Assembly (NCBI RefSeq): GCF_040096615.1
Contig: NZ_JBBMEJ010000002.1
Span: 186,001-250,000 of the forward strand
Reading direction: 5' to 3'
Source of the DNA: Blautia_A aquisgranensis
Lineage (GTDB): Bacteria > Bacillota > Clostridia > Lachnospirales > Lachnospiraceae
Length of the DNA: 64,000 nucleotides
Shown here: positions 16,886 through 26,727 of the stretch, in pieces
Layout: each line of letters opens with the position of its first letter
Position numbering within the stretch: position 1 is the stretch's first letter
Translations under genes and position numbers: made by a program
Notes under the pieces: generated by a model
What the model was told of the DNA's origin: nothing
Databases searched by the model: none
Seen by the model: only the letters and a program-made list of their open reading frames with translations

Positions 16886-17674
16886 ATGAAAATAGTTGTA
16901 TGTATGAAGCAGGTGCCGGCGAGCTCCAAGGTGGATATTGACCCGGAAACCGGTGCCATGAAACGAATGTCCGGTGAGACAAGAACGAATCCATACGATC
17001 TGTTTGCACTGGAGACAGCACTTATGATACGTGAAAAAACAGGTGGTACGGTAACAGTTCTGACCATGGGACCGCCTCAGGCGGAGGAGATGATCCGCGA
17101 CGCATATACAATGGGAGCAGATGAAGGCGTGATCCTTTCTGACCGTAAATTTGCAGGAGCCGATGTGCTGGCAACCTCTTATGCGCTGGCTCAGGGAATC
17201 CAGGTGATCGGCGGAGCGGATCTGATCATCTGCGGACGGCAGACAACCGATGGTGACACTGCACAGGTAGGCCCTGCGATCGCAGAGCATATGGGACTTC
17301 CACATGCAGCCTGGGTAGCAGAGATCATGGATGTAAACGAAAAAAGCATTCAGGTCCGTCAGGATCTGGTCAGTGTTTCACAGGTTTCCGAGATCCCGTA
17401 TCCATGTCTGCTGACAATCGATAAAGACACCTGTGTACCGCGCCTGCCTTCCTACTTATTAAAGAAAGCAACAGCAGAACGTCCGGTACGTATCTTAAGC
17501 TTTGAAGATATGTTAGATCACGATCTGAGCCGCTATGGACTGATCGGTTCCCCTACTTCCGTAGAAAAAATGTTTGCTCCTCCGGAAAGCGAAAAACAGG
17601 TTTATCTTGAAGGAAATGCGAAAGAAAAAGCAGATAAGCTTGTAGCGATTCTGACTGGAAAGAAAATCATATAG
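16886..17674 (+). CDS. etfB: Electron transfer flavoprotein, beta subunit
   Basis: This 262-aa EtfB begins with the family pattern MKIVVCMKQVPASSKVDIDP and contains DLIICGRQTTDGDTAQVGP, the region that binds FAD/AMP in Etf proteins; bifurcating Etfs bind a second FAD here. It pairs with EtfA encoded 13 bases downstream. The operon order EtfB-EtfA-FAD oxidase is that of the lactate dehydrogenase/Etf complex of Acetobacterium (LctB-LctC-LctD), which oxidises lactate with NAD+ at the expense of reduced ferredoxin. The substrate here is not shown by the sequence. Confidence 0.93.
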   Translation: MKIVVCMKQVPASSKVDIDPETGAMKRMSGETRTNPYDLFALETALMIREKTGGTVTVLTMGPPQAEEMIRDAYTMGADEGVILSDRKFAGADVLATSYALAQGIQVIGGADLIICGRQTTDGDTAQVGPAIAEHMGLPHAAWVAEIMDVNEKSIQVRQDLVSVSQVSEIPYPCLLTIDKDTCVPRLPSYLLKKATAERPVRILSFEDMLDHDLSRYGLIGSPTSVEKMFAPPESEKQVYLEGNAKEKADKLVAILTGKKII

Positions 17675-17687
17675 GGGGAAGAGGAAC

Positions 17688-18878
17688 ATGGAATTTTTGA
17701 AATTTGACGCAGATAAATGTGTGCTTTGCGGTATCTGTGTGGAGAAATGTCCTTTTGGAGCCCTTGCAATAGAGGGAAAAGGAATTGTTGTGGGTGAGAC
17801 CTGCCGTATGTGTGGCCTCTGCGTCAGAAACTGCCCGGAAAAAGCAATTCGCTTTGAGCAGAAAGCGAAATCGGTTGACAAGGATAAATGGAGAAATTTC
17901 CTGATCTATGTAGAGCAGGAAAGAGGCGAGATTCATCCGGTCACATTCGAACTGATCGGAGAAGCGAGAAAGATGGCCGTAAAAGTAGGCTATCAGGTAA
18001 ACTGTGTGATCGTGGGAGCAGAAGGAACAACAGAGAATGCGAAAAAACTTCTCCCATATGGTGTGGATAATGTTTATGTATATGAGGACAAAGGCTTCGA
18101 GGGCTTTCGTGCAGACTGCTATACGGATGCTGTTGCAGACTGTATCGCAGCCAACAAGCCAAGCTCTGTGCTGATCGGAGCAACTGCTCTGGGACGTTCC
18201 CTGGCACCGCGACTTTCCACAAGATTCCACACAGGACTGACTGCTGATTGTACCACACTGGATATCAAACCGAATACAGATATGATCCAGATCAGACCTG
18301 CTTTTGGCGGAAATATCATGGCGCAGATCGGAATCACAAAATCAAGACCGCAGTTTGCTACAGTCCGTTATAAGGTCATGGATAAGGCAGAAAAGGTAAA
18401 AGACCCGAAAGGTCAGATCGTTGTCTGTCATGTAAATGAAAAGATGACAGATTCCAGAATACATATTTTATCCTCTGAGGTGATCGACAAGGAAAAGAGT
18501 CTGGAGGAAGAGGATGTTCTGGTTGTAGCAGGACGTGGTGTGCGAAATGAAAAGGATGTGGAAATGTGCAGGGAGCTGGCAGATGCTCTTGGCGGACAGC
18601 TGGCATTTACCCGTCCGATGATCGAGAACGGATTCGGCGATGTGGCACATCAGATCGGACTTTCCGGAAGAACGGTACGTCCGAAACTTATCATTACCTG
18701 CGGTGTATCCGGTGCCATCCAGTTCACTTCCTGTATGACGGGTTCTGACTGTATCGTAGCGATCAATAATGATCCGGATGCACAGATTTTCAATGTGGCA
18801 GATTACTGTATCGTAGATGACTTGTATCAGGTTGTGCCGGAGCTGACAGAACTGATAAAAAATCGGAAGGAGGATTAA
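17688..18878 (+). CDS. etfA: Electron transfer flavoprotein, alpha subunit with ferredoxin domain
   Basis: This 396-aa EtfA carries an N-terminal 2x[4Fe-4S]-type ferredoxin domain (CVLCGICVEKCP and CRMCGLCVRNCP, residues ~11-51) and the C-terminal FAD-binding domain with LSGRTVRPKL and GVSGAIQFTSCM. The ferredoxin extension is typical of confurcating Etf attached to lactate dehydrogenase-like oxidases and absent from simple mitochondrial-type EtfA. A GGGGGAAGAGG stretch precedes the ATG. It is co-transcribed with etfB and the oxidase. Confidence 0.93.
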   Translation: MEFLKFDADKCVLCGICVEKCPFGALAIEGKGIVVGETCRMCGLCVRNCPEKAIRFEQKAKSVDKDKWRNFLIYVEQERGEIHPVTFELIGEARKMAVKVGYQVNCVIVGAEGTTENAKKLLPYGVDNVYVYEDKGFEGFRADCYTDAVADCIAANKPSSVLIGATALGRSLAPRLSTRFHTGLTADCTTLDIKPNTDMIQIRPAFGGNIMAQIGITKSRPQFATVRYKVMDKAEKVKDPKGQIVVCHVNEKMTDSRIHILSSEVIDKEKSLEEEDVLVVAGRGVRNEKDVEMCRELADALGGQLAFTRPMIENGFGDVAHQIGLSGRTVRPKLIITCGVSGAIQFTSCMTGSDCIVAINNDPDAQIFNVADYCIVDDLYQVVPELTELIKNRKED

Positions 18879-18881
18879 GTC

Positions 18882-20300
18882 ATGGCATACCCTTATAAAA
18901 AAATGACTTCAGAAGATTTTGACTATATCCGTTCTGTTACGGCTTCAGACCGTGTATGGGTCGGAGATGAAATTGCAAAAGAATATTATCGCGACGAGAT
19001 GCCGGAGTACGGTGTATTCCCGCCGGAGCTGTATGTGGAGGTCTTAAATAAAGAAGAGATCTCTGCGATCATGGCATATGCGTATAAAGAAAATATTCCG
19101 GTCGTATGCCGTGGAGCAGGAACCGGACTGGCAGGCGGAGCCACCTGTAAATATGGTGGAATCATGTTGTCTGTTATGCGTATGAACAGGATTTTTCCAA
19201 TTGACAGAAAAAACCAGACGATCACAGCAGAACCTGGTGCTCTGCTCATCGATATTCAGGCTGCCGCTGCAGCAGGAGGACTTTTTTACCCGCCGGATCC
19301 GGGAGAAAAAACAGCGTCCATTGGTGGAAATGTTATCACAAATGCGGGTGGTATGAAGGCAGTACGCTATGGACTGACAAGAGATTTTGTGCGCTGCATC
19401 GAAGCTGTCATGCCGGATGGATCGATCATGAATTTTTCATCCAATGTTGTAAAAAACACCACGGGATACGATGTGAAAGATCTGGTGATCGGATCAGAGG
19501 GAACTTTATGTATTCTGACACAGGTAACATTAAAGCTGCTTCCTGCACCGACCTGCACCTGTACGCTGATCATGCCGTTTAAGAGCCTTGAGGAATGTGC
19601 AGATATGGTTCCGAAGGTTCTGGAACTTCCGTTTGTGCCGACTGCCATCGAGTTCCTAGAGAGAGAATTGATCGATATCGTAGAACGTAATCTGAACAAG
19701 ATGTTCCCTGTAAAACAGGGCGAGGCAGTGCTGATCGTTATGTACGATGCATCCAGCAAACAGGAGCTGGACAGTGCAGTGGAAGCAGCAGCAGAAGCAG
19801 CTCTTGCAAATGGAGCTCTGGACTGCTGTATCGCAGGGACACCGGAGCGTGCCGGAGCTGTATGGAGTGTGCGAGGCGGAATCCTGGAAGGAATGAAAGC
19901 AGATTCTGTGGCACAGGAAGAATGTGATGTAGTTGTTCCACGTGCAAGGATCGCAGAATATGTAAAGGCTGCCAAGAAGATTGCAAGTGCACATGGAATC
20001 CGCGTGGAGCCATGCGGACACTGTGGTGACGGAAACATCCATACAGAGATGCTCCGCGGACCGGAAATGAGCGATCAGGAGTGGAAGGAAGCCACACATG
20101 CAAGCCTTGTGGAACTGTATGCACTGTCCAAAGAACTTGGAGGACAGCTTTCCGGTGAACATGGTATTGGAAACGGACGTCTGGAATTCCTGGAGGAGTT
20201 TGCAGGTCCGCGTATGATCGCGCTTTACAAAGCAATCAAGCTGGCCTTTGATGACAAACTGATCCTGAATCCGGGAAAAGTCATCGAATATAATAAATAA
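18882..20300 (+). CDS. FAD-binding 2-hydroxyacid oxidoreductase (GlcD/LctD type)
   Basis: This 472-aa flavoenzyme of the FAD-binding type-4 family has the FAD-binding segment CRGAGTGLAGGATC and PGEKTASIGGNVITNAGG in the N-terminal half, and the metal/substrate-binding CGHCGDGNIH and LSGEHGIGNGR in the C-terminal half. These are diagnostic for the D-lactate dehydrogenase/glycolate oxidase GlcD group. With the Etf pair it should form an LDH-Etf type complex that passes electrons from a 2-hydroxyacid to NAD+. It follows etfA by 3 bases. Lactate is the first guess. The neighbouring transporter is not a typical lactate permease, so another hydroxyacid is possible. Confidence 0.88.
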   Translation: MAYPYKKMTSEDFDYIRSVTASDRVWVGDEIAKEYYRDEMPEYGVFPPELYVEVLNKEEISAIMAYAYKENIPVVCRGAGTGLAGGATCKYGGIMLSVMRMNRIFPIDRKNQTITAEPGALLIDIQAAAAAGGLFYPPDPGEKTASIGGNVITNAGGMKAVRYGLTRDFVRCIEAVMPDGSIMNFSSNVVKNTTGYDVKDLVIGSEGTLCILTQVTLKLLPAPTCTCTLIMPFKSLEECADMVPKVLELPFVPTAIEFLERELIDIVERNLNKMFPVKQGEAVLIVMYDASSKQELDSAVEAAAEAALANGALDCCIAGTPERAGAVWSVRGGILEGMKADSVAQEECDVVVPRARIAEYVKAAKKIASAHGIRVEPCGHCGDGNIHTEMLRGPEMSDQEWKEATHASLVELYALSKELGGQLSGEHGIGNGRLEFLEEFAGPRMIALYKAIKLAFDDKLILNPGKVIEYNK

Positions 20301-20317
20301 AAACGGGGGAAAGAGAG

Positions 20318-21487
20318 ATGAGTCAGAACAAATCATTACAAAGCAAAATGCCTCTGGCCATGGGACTTGCATTTGTTGCATTTACCACACAGTTTGGCGG
20401 CGGATTCGCATCCGGAGCTCAGATTTACCAGTATTTTATTAACTACGGTATCTGGTGTCTGATCTTTCCGGCTGTAACACAGGGATTATATGCACTGTTT
20501 TTCTGGTATGGAATGCGTTACGCTTACAAACACAAAACCTATGATTACAGAAGCTTTTCCGACAGTCTTTACGGAAAAACAAAACCGGTGATGTCGAATC
20601 TTTATGAGATCTGTTACCTGATCATGATCGGAACAGCATCTGCAGCAGCATTTGCTACAGGCGGTTCCACACTACAGACTCTGTTTGGAATTCCATATTG
20701 GCTCTGCACGATGATCATTGCTGTATTTATTTTCGTGATCGCACTTTTTGGTACCAATGTTGTAAGAAAATGTGCTTCTACCTTAAGTGTACTGATCATT
20801 ATCGGACTGGTACTGGTGCTTGTTCCGAACATCATTGCACAGTGGGGCGATATCACAGCGTCGATTCAGAGCATGGCCTCCGGAAAAATGTCCGTACTTT
20901 CTTCCGAAAGCGGAGCATTTGGCCCGGCCCTTTATTCCGCAGTACTGTATTTTTTCTTCCAGCTGGCTTCTGTTTCTGTTATGTATCAGCACATGGAGGA
21001 TGTAACTGATGTGAAACAGATCAACAAAGCAGCTATCTGGATGTTTATCTGCAACTTCTGTGCAATGGAGCTTTCTATTCTCGGACTGCTGGCTATTGCA
21101 TATGCAAGTGAGCTTGCAACAGCATCTGTTCCGATGCTTGTACTGGTTCAGAACGGAGTTGGCTCCGGAATCCTGACACCGATCATTTCACTGCTGATCA
21201 TTCTGGGAGCAATCTCCACAGCAGTAAATATGATCTCCGGTATCGTAACAAGATGTGTAAACGCAGTAGAGCGCCGTATGGACAGCCCGGAGAAAAAGGC
21301 TCAGGGTCATCTTGTGAGAAACGCGATCTTCACAGCTGTATTCACATTCCTGGCATTTGCGATCGCACAGTTCGGCCTGATGACTGTTGTCAAAAAAGGA
21401 TACGCATATCTTGGATATGCTGCCTTTATCACTTTGTTTGTCCCGTTTATCGTACACGCGATCGGAACACGTGGAAAAGAAATCTGA
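20318..21487 (+). CDS. YkvI-like membrane transporter
   Basis: This 389-aa integral membrane protein has about 10-11 hydrophobic segments. The start (MGLAFVAFTTQFGGGFASGAQ) has the small-residue motif of the YkvI/APC-like family of uncharacterised transporters. It is the fourth gene of the etf operon, 17 bases after the oxidase, with a GGGGGAAAGAGAG site. From position it should import the oxidase's substrate or a related organic or amino acid. It takes the place that lactate permease LctP occupies in lct operons. Confidence 0.75.
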   Translation: MSQNKSLQSKMPLAMGLAFVAFTTQFGGGFASGAQIYQYFINYGIWCLIFPAVTQGLYALFFWYGMRYAYKHKTYDYRSFSDSLYGKTKPVMSNLYEICYLIMIGTASAAAFATGGSTLQTLFGIPYWLCTMIIAVFIFVIALFGTNVVRKCASTLSVLIIIGLVLVLVPNIIAQWGDITASIQSMASGKMSVLSSESGAFGPALYSAVLYFFFQLASVSVMYQHMEDVTDVKQINKAAIWMFICNFCAMELSILGLLAIAYASELATASVPMLVLVQNGVGSGILTPIISLLIILGAISTAVNMISGIVTRCVNAVERRMDSPEKKAQGHLVRNAIFTAVFTFLAFAIAQFGLMTVVKKGYAYLGYAAFITLFVPFIVHAIGTRGKEI

Positions 21488-21503
21488 GAAAAACAGAAAG
21501 AAG

Positions 21504-21540
21504 ATCTCGGAGCGTAGAAAATATGCTCCGGGATTTTTTA
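21504..21540 (+). terminator. Rho-independent terminator of the etf operon
   Basis: ATCTCGGAGC (21504-21513) pairs with GCTCCGGGAT (21525-21534), ten pairs with one wobble, followed by six T. Confidence 0.9.
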
Positions 21541-21610
21541 ATAGAAAGGTTGATTTTTACACGGTAAAATATGATAATTATTGCAGGTCACAAAAGTGGA
21601 GGAAATTTTT

Positions 21611-23281
21611 ATGCCAGATATGAAATTCATACAGGTTGCGATACTTGTATGGGGAGGTGCGTTTTGTCTGATCATGGCATTGTGCATGTTTTTGAGCAGC
21701 AACTATAACAGGGAAAAGCGCAGATATTTTATTTTGATGGAAAGCTCTACGGCAATATTACTGCTGATGGATGCGGCAGCTTATATTTTCCGGGGGTATC
21801 CAGGTAGTGTTGGAAGTGTGATGGTGCATGTGTCCAACTTTTTTGTATTTTTTATGAGTGAGATTGTTTTGATATGCTTTCACACTTATGCAGGTATTTA
21901 TCTGCTGACCCAAAAAGAACGCAGAGCGCTTTTAAGGGTAAAAGCCGGATATATAATAGCATGTGTAGGAATCGTACTTGTGATCATCTCGCAGTTTACG
22001 AATCTGTACTATTATATTGATGCGGACAATTATTACCACAGAATGCCAATGTATATTTTGTCATTTATGCTGCCGGTGGTCTGTATGATCATAGATTTTA
22101 CACTTCTGATACAGTACAGAAAAAGGGTCAGCAGGATGATGTTGGTGTCCATGCTGTTGTATATCCTGCTTCCCGTAATTGCAGCAGGGATACAGTCATT
22201 CTGGTATGGGATTTCGCTGATTAATTTTTCCATAGGAATCTCCATGATATTTATGTTTATTGTTGCCATGGCGGAGATGAATCAGGAGATGTATTTTCTG
22301 ATGAGACGTGATGGCAAGATGAAGGAGAGGCTGGAGATCGCCACAGTGCTGAACCGGTGTGTCGGAGAGCTTCTGTCAGAGAAAGAGGATGACACGGCAA
22401 TTCATAATCTTCTTGGGATTATCAGTGAGTATTTCAATGGAGATCGTAGTTATATCGTTGAGATCAATGAGGAGAAGCAGGTTTTTGTCAATACTTATGA
22501 GTATGCGGTGAACGGCATAACGGAGGAGAAGAATAATCTTCAGGAGATACCGCTTGATATGCTTGATATCTGGATGGACAGCTTCCGGAAAAACGGGCTG
22601 TATTATATTGCAGATCTGGAAACAGAAAAAGGCCAGCCGTATTATGAAACTCTTAAGATGCAGGATATTACCAGACTGCTGACAGTTCCGCTGAACAGTG
22701 AGGGAAAGATTATAGGGTTCCTGGGAGTGGACAATCCGCGGCTTCATTATGAAGACCATACGCTTTTGTCTTCACTGCAATATTTCCTGACAGACAGCTT
22801 GAAAGCCAAGAAGCAGAAGGAACAGCTTCGGTATATGAGCTATCGCGATATGCTGACAACCTTGTATAACAGAAACAAATATATTCAGGTGTTAGACAAT
22901 TCCCAGGTTGAGGTTTTAAGTAAAGTTGGTGTAGCTTATATCGATATCAACGGACTGAAGCAGACCAATGACAGTTATGGTCACGAGGCAGGCGACCAGT
23001 TGATCATCAACACCGGACGTTCTATTATAGAGGTTCTGCCTGAGAATGCTTACCGTGTAGGCGGAGACGAATTCGTGATTATCTGTTTCAATATAGAAGA
23101 AGATATCTTCCGCAAAAAGATCCAGCGGATCTGCGAGAACATTGTTGAAAAAAATGTCAGTGTTTCTGTCGGAAGAGTATGGGAAGAAGCACCGGCTGAT
23201 CTTGAAGTTATGCTGAAGAGAGCAGATGATCTTATGTATACAGAGAAAAAACGATATTATAAAAATCAGGATATCTTTTAA
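21611..23281 (+). CDS. Membrane diguanylate cyclase with GAF-like sensor
   Basis: This 556-aa signalling protein has: about seven N-terminal transmembrane helices (residues 1-225); a GAF-like domain (~240-400, with LDIWMDSFRKNGLYYIADLE and LLTVPLNSEGKIIGFLGVDN); and a C-terminal GGDEF domain with the intact active site YRVGGDEF (about residue 484) and YIDINGLKQTND. It should make c-di-GMP from GTP. ATG 21611 has GGAGG 8 bases upstream; an in-frame ATG at 21581 lacks one. No EAL domain is present. Neighbours do not reveal the signal. Confidence 0.9.
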   Translation: MPDMKFIQVAILVWGGAFCLIMALCMFLSSNYNREKRRYFILMESSTAILLLMDAAAYIFRGYPGSVGSVMVHVSNFFVFFMSEIVLICFHTYAGIYLLTQKERRALLRVKAGYIIACVGIVLVIISQFTNLYYYIDADNYYHRMPMYILSFMLPVVCMIIDFTLLIQYRKRVSRMMLVSMLLYILLPVIAAGIQSFWYGISLINFSIGISMIFMFIVAMAEMNQEMYFLMRRDGKMKERLEIATVLNRCVGELLSEKEDDTAIHNLLGIISEYFNGDRSYIVEINEEKQVFVNTYEYAVNGITEEKNNLQEIPLDMLDIWMDSFRKNGLYYIADLETEKGQPYYETLKMQDITRLLTVPLNSEGKIIGFLGVDNPRLHYEDHTLLSSLQYFLTDSLKAKKQKEQLRYMSYRDMLTTLYNRNKYIQVLDNSQVEVLSKVGVAYIDINGLKQTNDSYGHEAGDQLIINTGRSIIEVLPENAYRVGGDEFVIICFNIEEDIFRKKIQRICENIVEKNVSVSVGRVWEEAPADLEVMLKRADDLMYTEKKRYYKNQDIF

Positions 23282-23298
23282 GATATTACAAAATAATA

Positions 23299-23340
23299 AT
23301 CCCTGTTTCAATGGTTGGTTAATACTGCTGAAACAGGGAT
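23299..23340. terminator. Hairpin terminator after the GGDEF gene
   Basis: ATCCCTGTTTCA (23299-23310) and TGAAACAGGGAT (23329-23340) are perfectly complementary. The T-run is weak, so termination efficiency is uncertain. Confidence 0.7.
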
Positions 23341-23469
23341 TTATCAGGCTTTTATAGTAGACTACCTAAAGGGAATATGATATAGTCAGTTATATAAATG
23401 TGCAGAATTAAAGGAGTGCAGCCGGAACTTTAATTCTGGCACTGTATTATGAACAGGAAGGAGAAATGT

Positions 23470-25305
23470 ATGAAAGAAAGAAAGCTATTCAAAAACAGCA
23501 GCATTAAAAAAATAATAACAGCACTCTTATTATGTGTACTGTTAGTTACAGGTGCAGCACCGGCTTCTGTTTCAGCAACAACCAACGGGAAAACGCAGGA
23601 TGACGCGTTCAACTGGATCTGTGCCAGAGGAAATGAACACTGGACATATTCATATGGTGAAACCTGGTGTGTCAGTCTGATCGTTGCATATTATAACTGG
23701 CTGGGAGTCGGAAGTGTCCGTGGAAATGCAAATGAATATGCATATAATGCGCTTCCAAGTGGCTGGAAACGAGTATACAGTGATCCGCAGCCGGGAGATA
23801 TTGTAGTATGGAATGCAGGTGCATCGATTGGATGGGGAAATTCAATATCCTATGCAGACAGCAGTTACGGTCATGTAGGGCTTGTTGTGAGAAAGAATTC
23901 CTGGGGATCTATCACAACAGTGGAGACACGTGCCAGACAGGGACATGGTGCATATTATTATGAGCGAAATCCGCAGAGTGCGGCTTGTTTTATCCGACCG
24001 GATTTTGCGGCTGCAAATTCCGCACCGAATGCCATGAACATTGGACAGTCGTTTGATGCGCTGATTATACGTTCCGATGTCTGGATGCCTATTTATAAGA
24101 GACTGTCAGACGGAAATGTACTTCTCGGGCCACATAATACCCGAGCATATGCAAGAAATCACTGGCATTTTGAACGTCAGGCAGATGGAAGTTATATTAT
24201 TACATCCCTTCAGGATGGAAAAGCGCTTGATGTAACAGGTGCCAGTTCAGCGAATGGAACCAATGTCGGTACATATACGAAATGGGGAACGGATAACGGG
24301 GCGCAGAAATGGTATGTTATCGGAAATGCAATAGCATACGAACTGGCACCGAAGTTGTCACCGGATAAGCGACTGGATGTAACAGGTGGTTATACTACTG
24401 TAGATACCAACATTGAGATCTATGAAGCCAATGGAACCAATGCACAGATATTTTCTATTTATAAATGCAGCAGTGCTAATGGATATCCAACATCGAGTAC
24501 TTCCATTGTTCCGGATCAATATACCTATAATAAAAAGGTTGGAAATTCTTTCCAGATAAAAGAGAATTTTTCTTCAAGATATGGTGCTTCCTATGGTGAT
24601 CTTTCCTGGAAGAGCAGCAACAGCAGTGTTGCTTCTGTAAACAGCAAGGGTGTGGTAACTGCAAAGAAGCAGGGTACTGCCCAGATCACAATGACTTCGA
24701 TCTTTAATCCGAATATTTCAACAACGGTAAAGGTTGTTGTAGGACAGAATCATGTACATTCCTGGAACAGCGGAAAAATAACCGTGAAACCTACAACTAC
24801 CAAAACAGGAGTTAAAACTTACACCTGTAAAAAGTGTGGTGCAACCAAAAAAGTTTCAGTTCCTGTAGTAAGCCTGGTAGGAAAAACAGTAAAAGTTAAA
24901 GCATCCAATGGTGTTTATAAAGTACTTAAAAATAACTGTGTTGAATTCACAAAACCAATAACAAAAAAAGCAACAGTAAGTATTCCTGCAACTGTTAAGA
25001 TTAGCGGAAAAAATTACAAAGTAGTGACGATTTCAGCAAATGCTTTTAAGAATAATACAGTGCTCAGAACACTTACAATTGGAAGCAATGTGTCAACGAT
25101 CCGGGCGAATGCATTTTATGGATGCAGGAACCTCAAAAAGATTACAATAAGATCGTCGAAGCTTACAGGCAAGAATGTTGGAACAAATGCTTTTGCGAAA
25201 ACAAACTCCAAACCGACGGTGACAGTTCCGGCTAAAAAGCTGAGTTCTTATAAGTCATTGCTACGATCCAGAGGAATGAGCAAAAAAGCAATATACAAAA
25301 AATAA
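23470..25305 (+). CDS. Secreted CHAP amidase with ricin lectin, Ig-like and LRR modules
   Basis: This 611-aa exported protein starts at ATG 23470 (AGGAAGGAG upstream) with a signal peptide (residues 1-35, ending ASVSA). Domains in order: CHAP-type cysteine peptidase/amidase (~45-165, catalytic Cys67 in ETWCVSL and His135 in YGHVGLVV); a ricin-type beta-trefoil carbohydrate-binding domain (~190-330, with QDGKALDVTGAS and GAQKWYV); a bacterial Ig-like group 2 domain (~350-425, WKSSNSSVASVNSKGVVTA); a CxxC metal-ribbon stretch; and BspA-like leucine-rich repeats (NAFKNNTVLRTLTIGSNVST). No LPxTG anchor is seen. It probably trims or binds peptidoglycan or glycans at the cell surface. Confidence 0.88.
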   Translation: MKERKLFKNSSIKKIITALLLCVLLVTGAAPASVSATTNGKTQDDAFNWICARGNEHWTYSYGETWCVSLIVAYYNWLGVGSVRGNANEYAYNALPSGWKRVYSDPQPGDIVVWNAGASIGWGNSISYADSSYGHVGLVVRKNSWGSITTVETRARQGHGAYYYERNPQSAACFIRPDFAAANSAPNAMNIGQSFDALIIRSDVWMPIYKRLSDGNVLLGPHNTRAYARNHWHFERQADGSYIITSLQDGKALDVTGASSANGTNVGTYTKWGTDNGAQKWYVIGNAIAYELAPKLSPDKRLDVTGGYTTVDTNIEIYEANGTNAQIFSIYKCSSANGYPTSSTSIVPDQYTYNKKVGNSFQIKENFSSRYGASYGDLSWKSSNSSVASVNSKGVVTAKKQGTAQITMTSIFNPNISTTVKVVVGQNHVHSWNSGKITVKPTTTKTGVKTYTCKKCGATKKVSVPVVSLVGKTVKVKASNGVYKVLKNNCVEFTKPITKKATVSIPATVKISGKNYKVVTISANAFKNNTVLRTLTIGSNVSTIRANAFYGCRNLKKITIRSSKLTGKNVGTNAFAKTNSKPTVTVPAKKLSSYKSLLRSRGMSKKAIYKK

Positions 25306-25318
25306 AATTTAAAAATCA

Positions 25319-25348
25319 GAAAACCCCGGGAGCTGTACCGGGGTTTTC
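25319..25348. terminator. Rho-independent terminator, bidirectional
   Basis: GAAAACCCCGG (25319-25329) pairs with CCGGGGTTTTC (25338-25348) around an 8-base loop. Confidence 0.88.
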
Positions 25349-25459
25349 TATTTCAGAGGAGAATCCTGCAAACAGGGTTCTTTCTTATTTTGGTAAATTC
25401 CTGTAACGTTTTTCAGACTGGTGCGTCTTACAGGTGAGAAAGGAGGAAAGAAGCAACTT

Positions 25460-25957
25460 ATGAACATAGAGGAGCTTTACCGGACATATTTTGAAATCGT
25501 GTATCGGTATATCCGCTCGATCTCGCGGGATGAGATATTGGCTGAGGAGATTACTCAGGAGACTTTTTTTAAGGCACTTAAGAAGGCAGATGAGTTTCGG
25601 GGAGAGTGTGATGTGAGGGTGTGGCTTTGCCAGATTGCGAAGAATACTTTGTATGATCAGCTGAAAAAGCAGAAAAAGTATCTTCCGAATGAGGAAGCAC
25701 TGGAGCAGACAGAGAGTGAATCTGGTGGGAATTTCGAGGAAAAACTGGCTCAGAAAAGTGAAGCCATGGAGATTCACAAGGTTCTGCATGGAATCCAGGA
25801 ACCATATAAAGAAGTTTTTTCCCTGCGGACATTCGGAGAGTTAAGCTTTCGTGAGATCGGGATGATTTTTGGGAAAAGTGAAAACTGGGCACGGGTGACT
25901 TACTACCGTGCAAGAGTAAAGATCAGAGAGGAGCTGGAACATGAAGATCACGTGTGA
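25460..25957 (+). CDS. ECF-type RNA polymerase sigma factor
   Basis: This 165-aa protein has region 2 (LAEEITQETFFKALKKADEFRG, then VRVWLCQIAKNTLYDQLKK) and region 4 (LRTFGELSFREIGMIFGKSENWARVTYYRARVKIREEL) of extracytoplasmic-function sigma factors. ATG 25460 gives the family start (MNIEELYRTYF). The AGGAGG at 25441 is a little far at 13 bases, and an in-frame ATG at 25421 is less likely. It overlaps the next gene by 17 bases, the usual sigma/anti-sigma arrangement. Confidence 0.92.
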   Translation: MNIEELYRTYFEIVYRYIRSISRDEILAEEITQETFFKALKKADEFRGECDVRVWLCQIAKNTLYDQLKKQKKYLPNEEALEQTESESGGNFEEKLAQKSEAMEIHKVLHGIQEPYKEVFSLRTFGELSFREIGMIFGKSENWARVTYYRARVKIREELEHEDHV

Positions 25958-26675
25958 TGTTATACAGGACCTGATGCCGTCTTATGTGGACGGGATCTTA
26001 AGCGAGGACAGCAGAGAGCTGGTAGAAGAGCATCTGAAAAGCTGTAAGGAATGTCAGAAGATGCTGGAGATCATGCAGGCAGACCAGGAGAAAGAAAAGA
26101 ACCAACCCGGGCACGGGCAGGATGCCGCTTTTAAGTGCGGAGAAACGGAAAATAAAAATGCAGGGAGTGCAGCGGCGTTGAAAAAGATCCGGAAAAAGCT
26201 TCGTATCCGCAGGATTATCACAGCAGCCGTGGCCGTGATCCTGACATTGACTGTGGCAGCGGCCGGTTATGATCACTGGTACTATAACGAGAAATATATG
26301 ACACTGGAAGACAGCGGAATGTATGTAAAAAATAACGGTCTGTATTCTTCGAAAAACCTGATCAATCGCATAAAGATACACTACACAGAAGATGGAAAAA
26401 CAGAATTTGTCTATGCCATTGATGCGCCTTACGCAGGCCCCCTAGAACTGAAGGGAGAGGACATGATGCTGCAGGATTTTTCACAGAAGACAGAGGAAGA
26501 ATCACCGGATGATGACAGCATTCCAAAAACAGTAAAGGAAGTTTACTACATGGGTGAAGACGCATGGAAAAAATTCTTCCAGCTGATCGAACTGGAAATA
26601 GATGGAAAGCAGGAAAAGGCAGAGAAGATGGTGGACGAGATGAAGCAGGAGTCGGAGGTTTTGTGGACGGAATAA
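25941..26675 (+). CDS. Anti-sigma factor with zinc-finger and one membrane helix
   Basis: This 244-aa protein begins with a zf-HC2 anti-sigma domain (C4, then HLKSCKECQKML, the HxxxCxxC zinc site at about residues 31-38), has one transmembrane helix near residues 93-112 (RIITAAVAVILTLTVAAAGY) and an extracytoplasmic C-terminal sensor part. It should hold the sigma factor encoded just upstream at the membrane until a signal arrives. The signal is unknown. Confidence 0.88.
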   Translation: MKITCDVIQDLMPSYVDGILSEDSRELVEEHLKSCKECQKMLEIMQADQEKEKNQPGHGQDAAFKCGETENKNAGSAAALKKIRKKLRIRRIITAAVAVILTLTVAAAGYDHWYYNEKYMTLEDSGMYVKNNGLYSSKNLINRIKIHYTEDGKTEFVYAIDAPYAGPLELKGEDMMLQDFSQKTEEESPDDDSIPKTVKEVYYMGEDAWKKFFQLIELEIDGKQEKAEKMVDEMKQESEVLWTE

Positions 26676-26727
26676 AAATTCAGATGAATCGTTCTTGACG
26701 GTGAATCCATGTGGAATTATCATGTAA

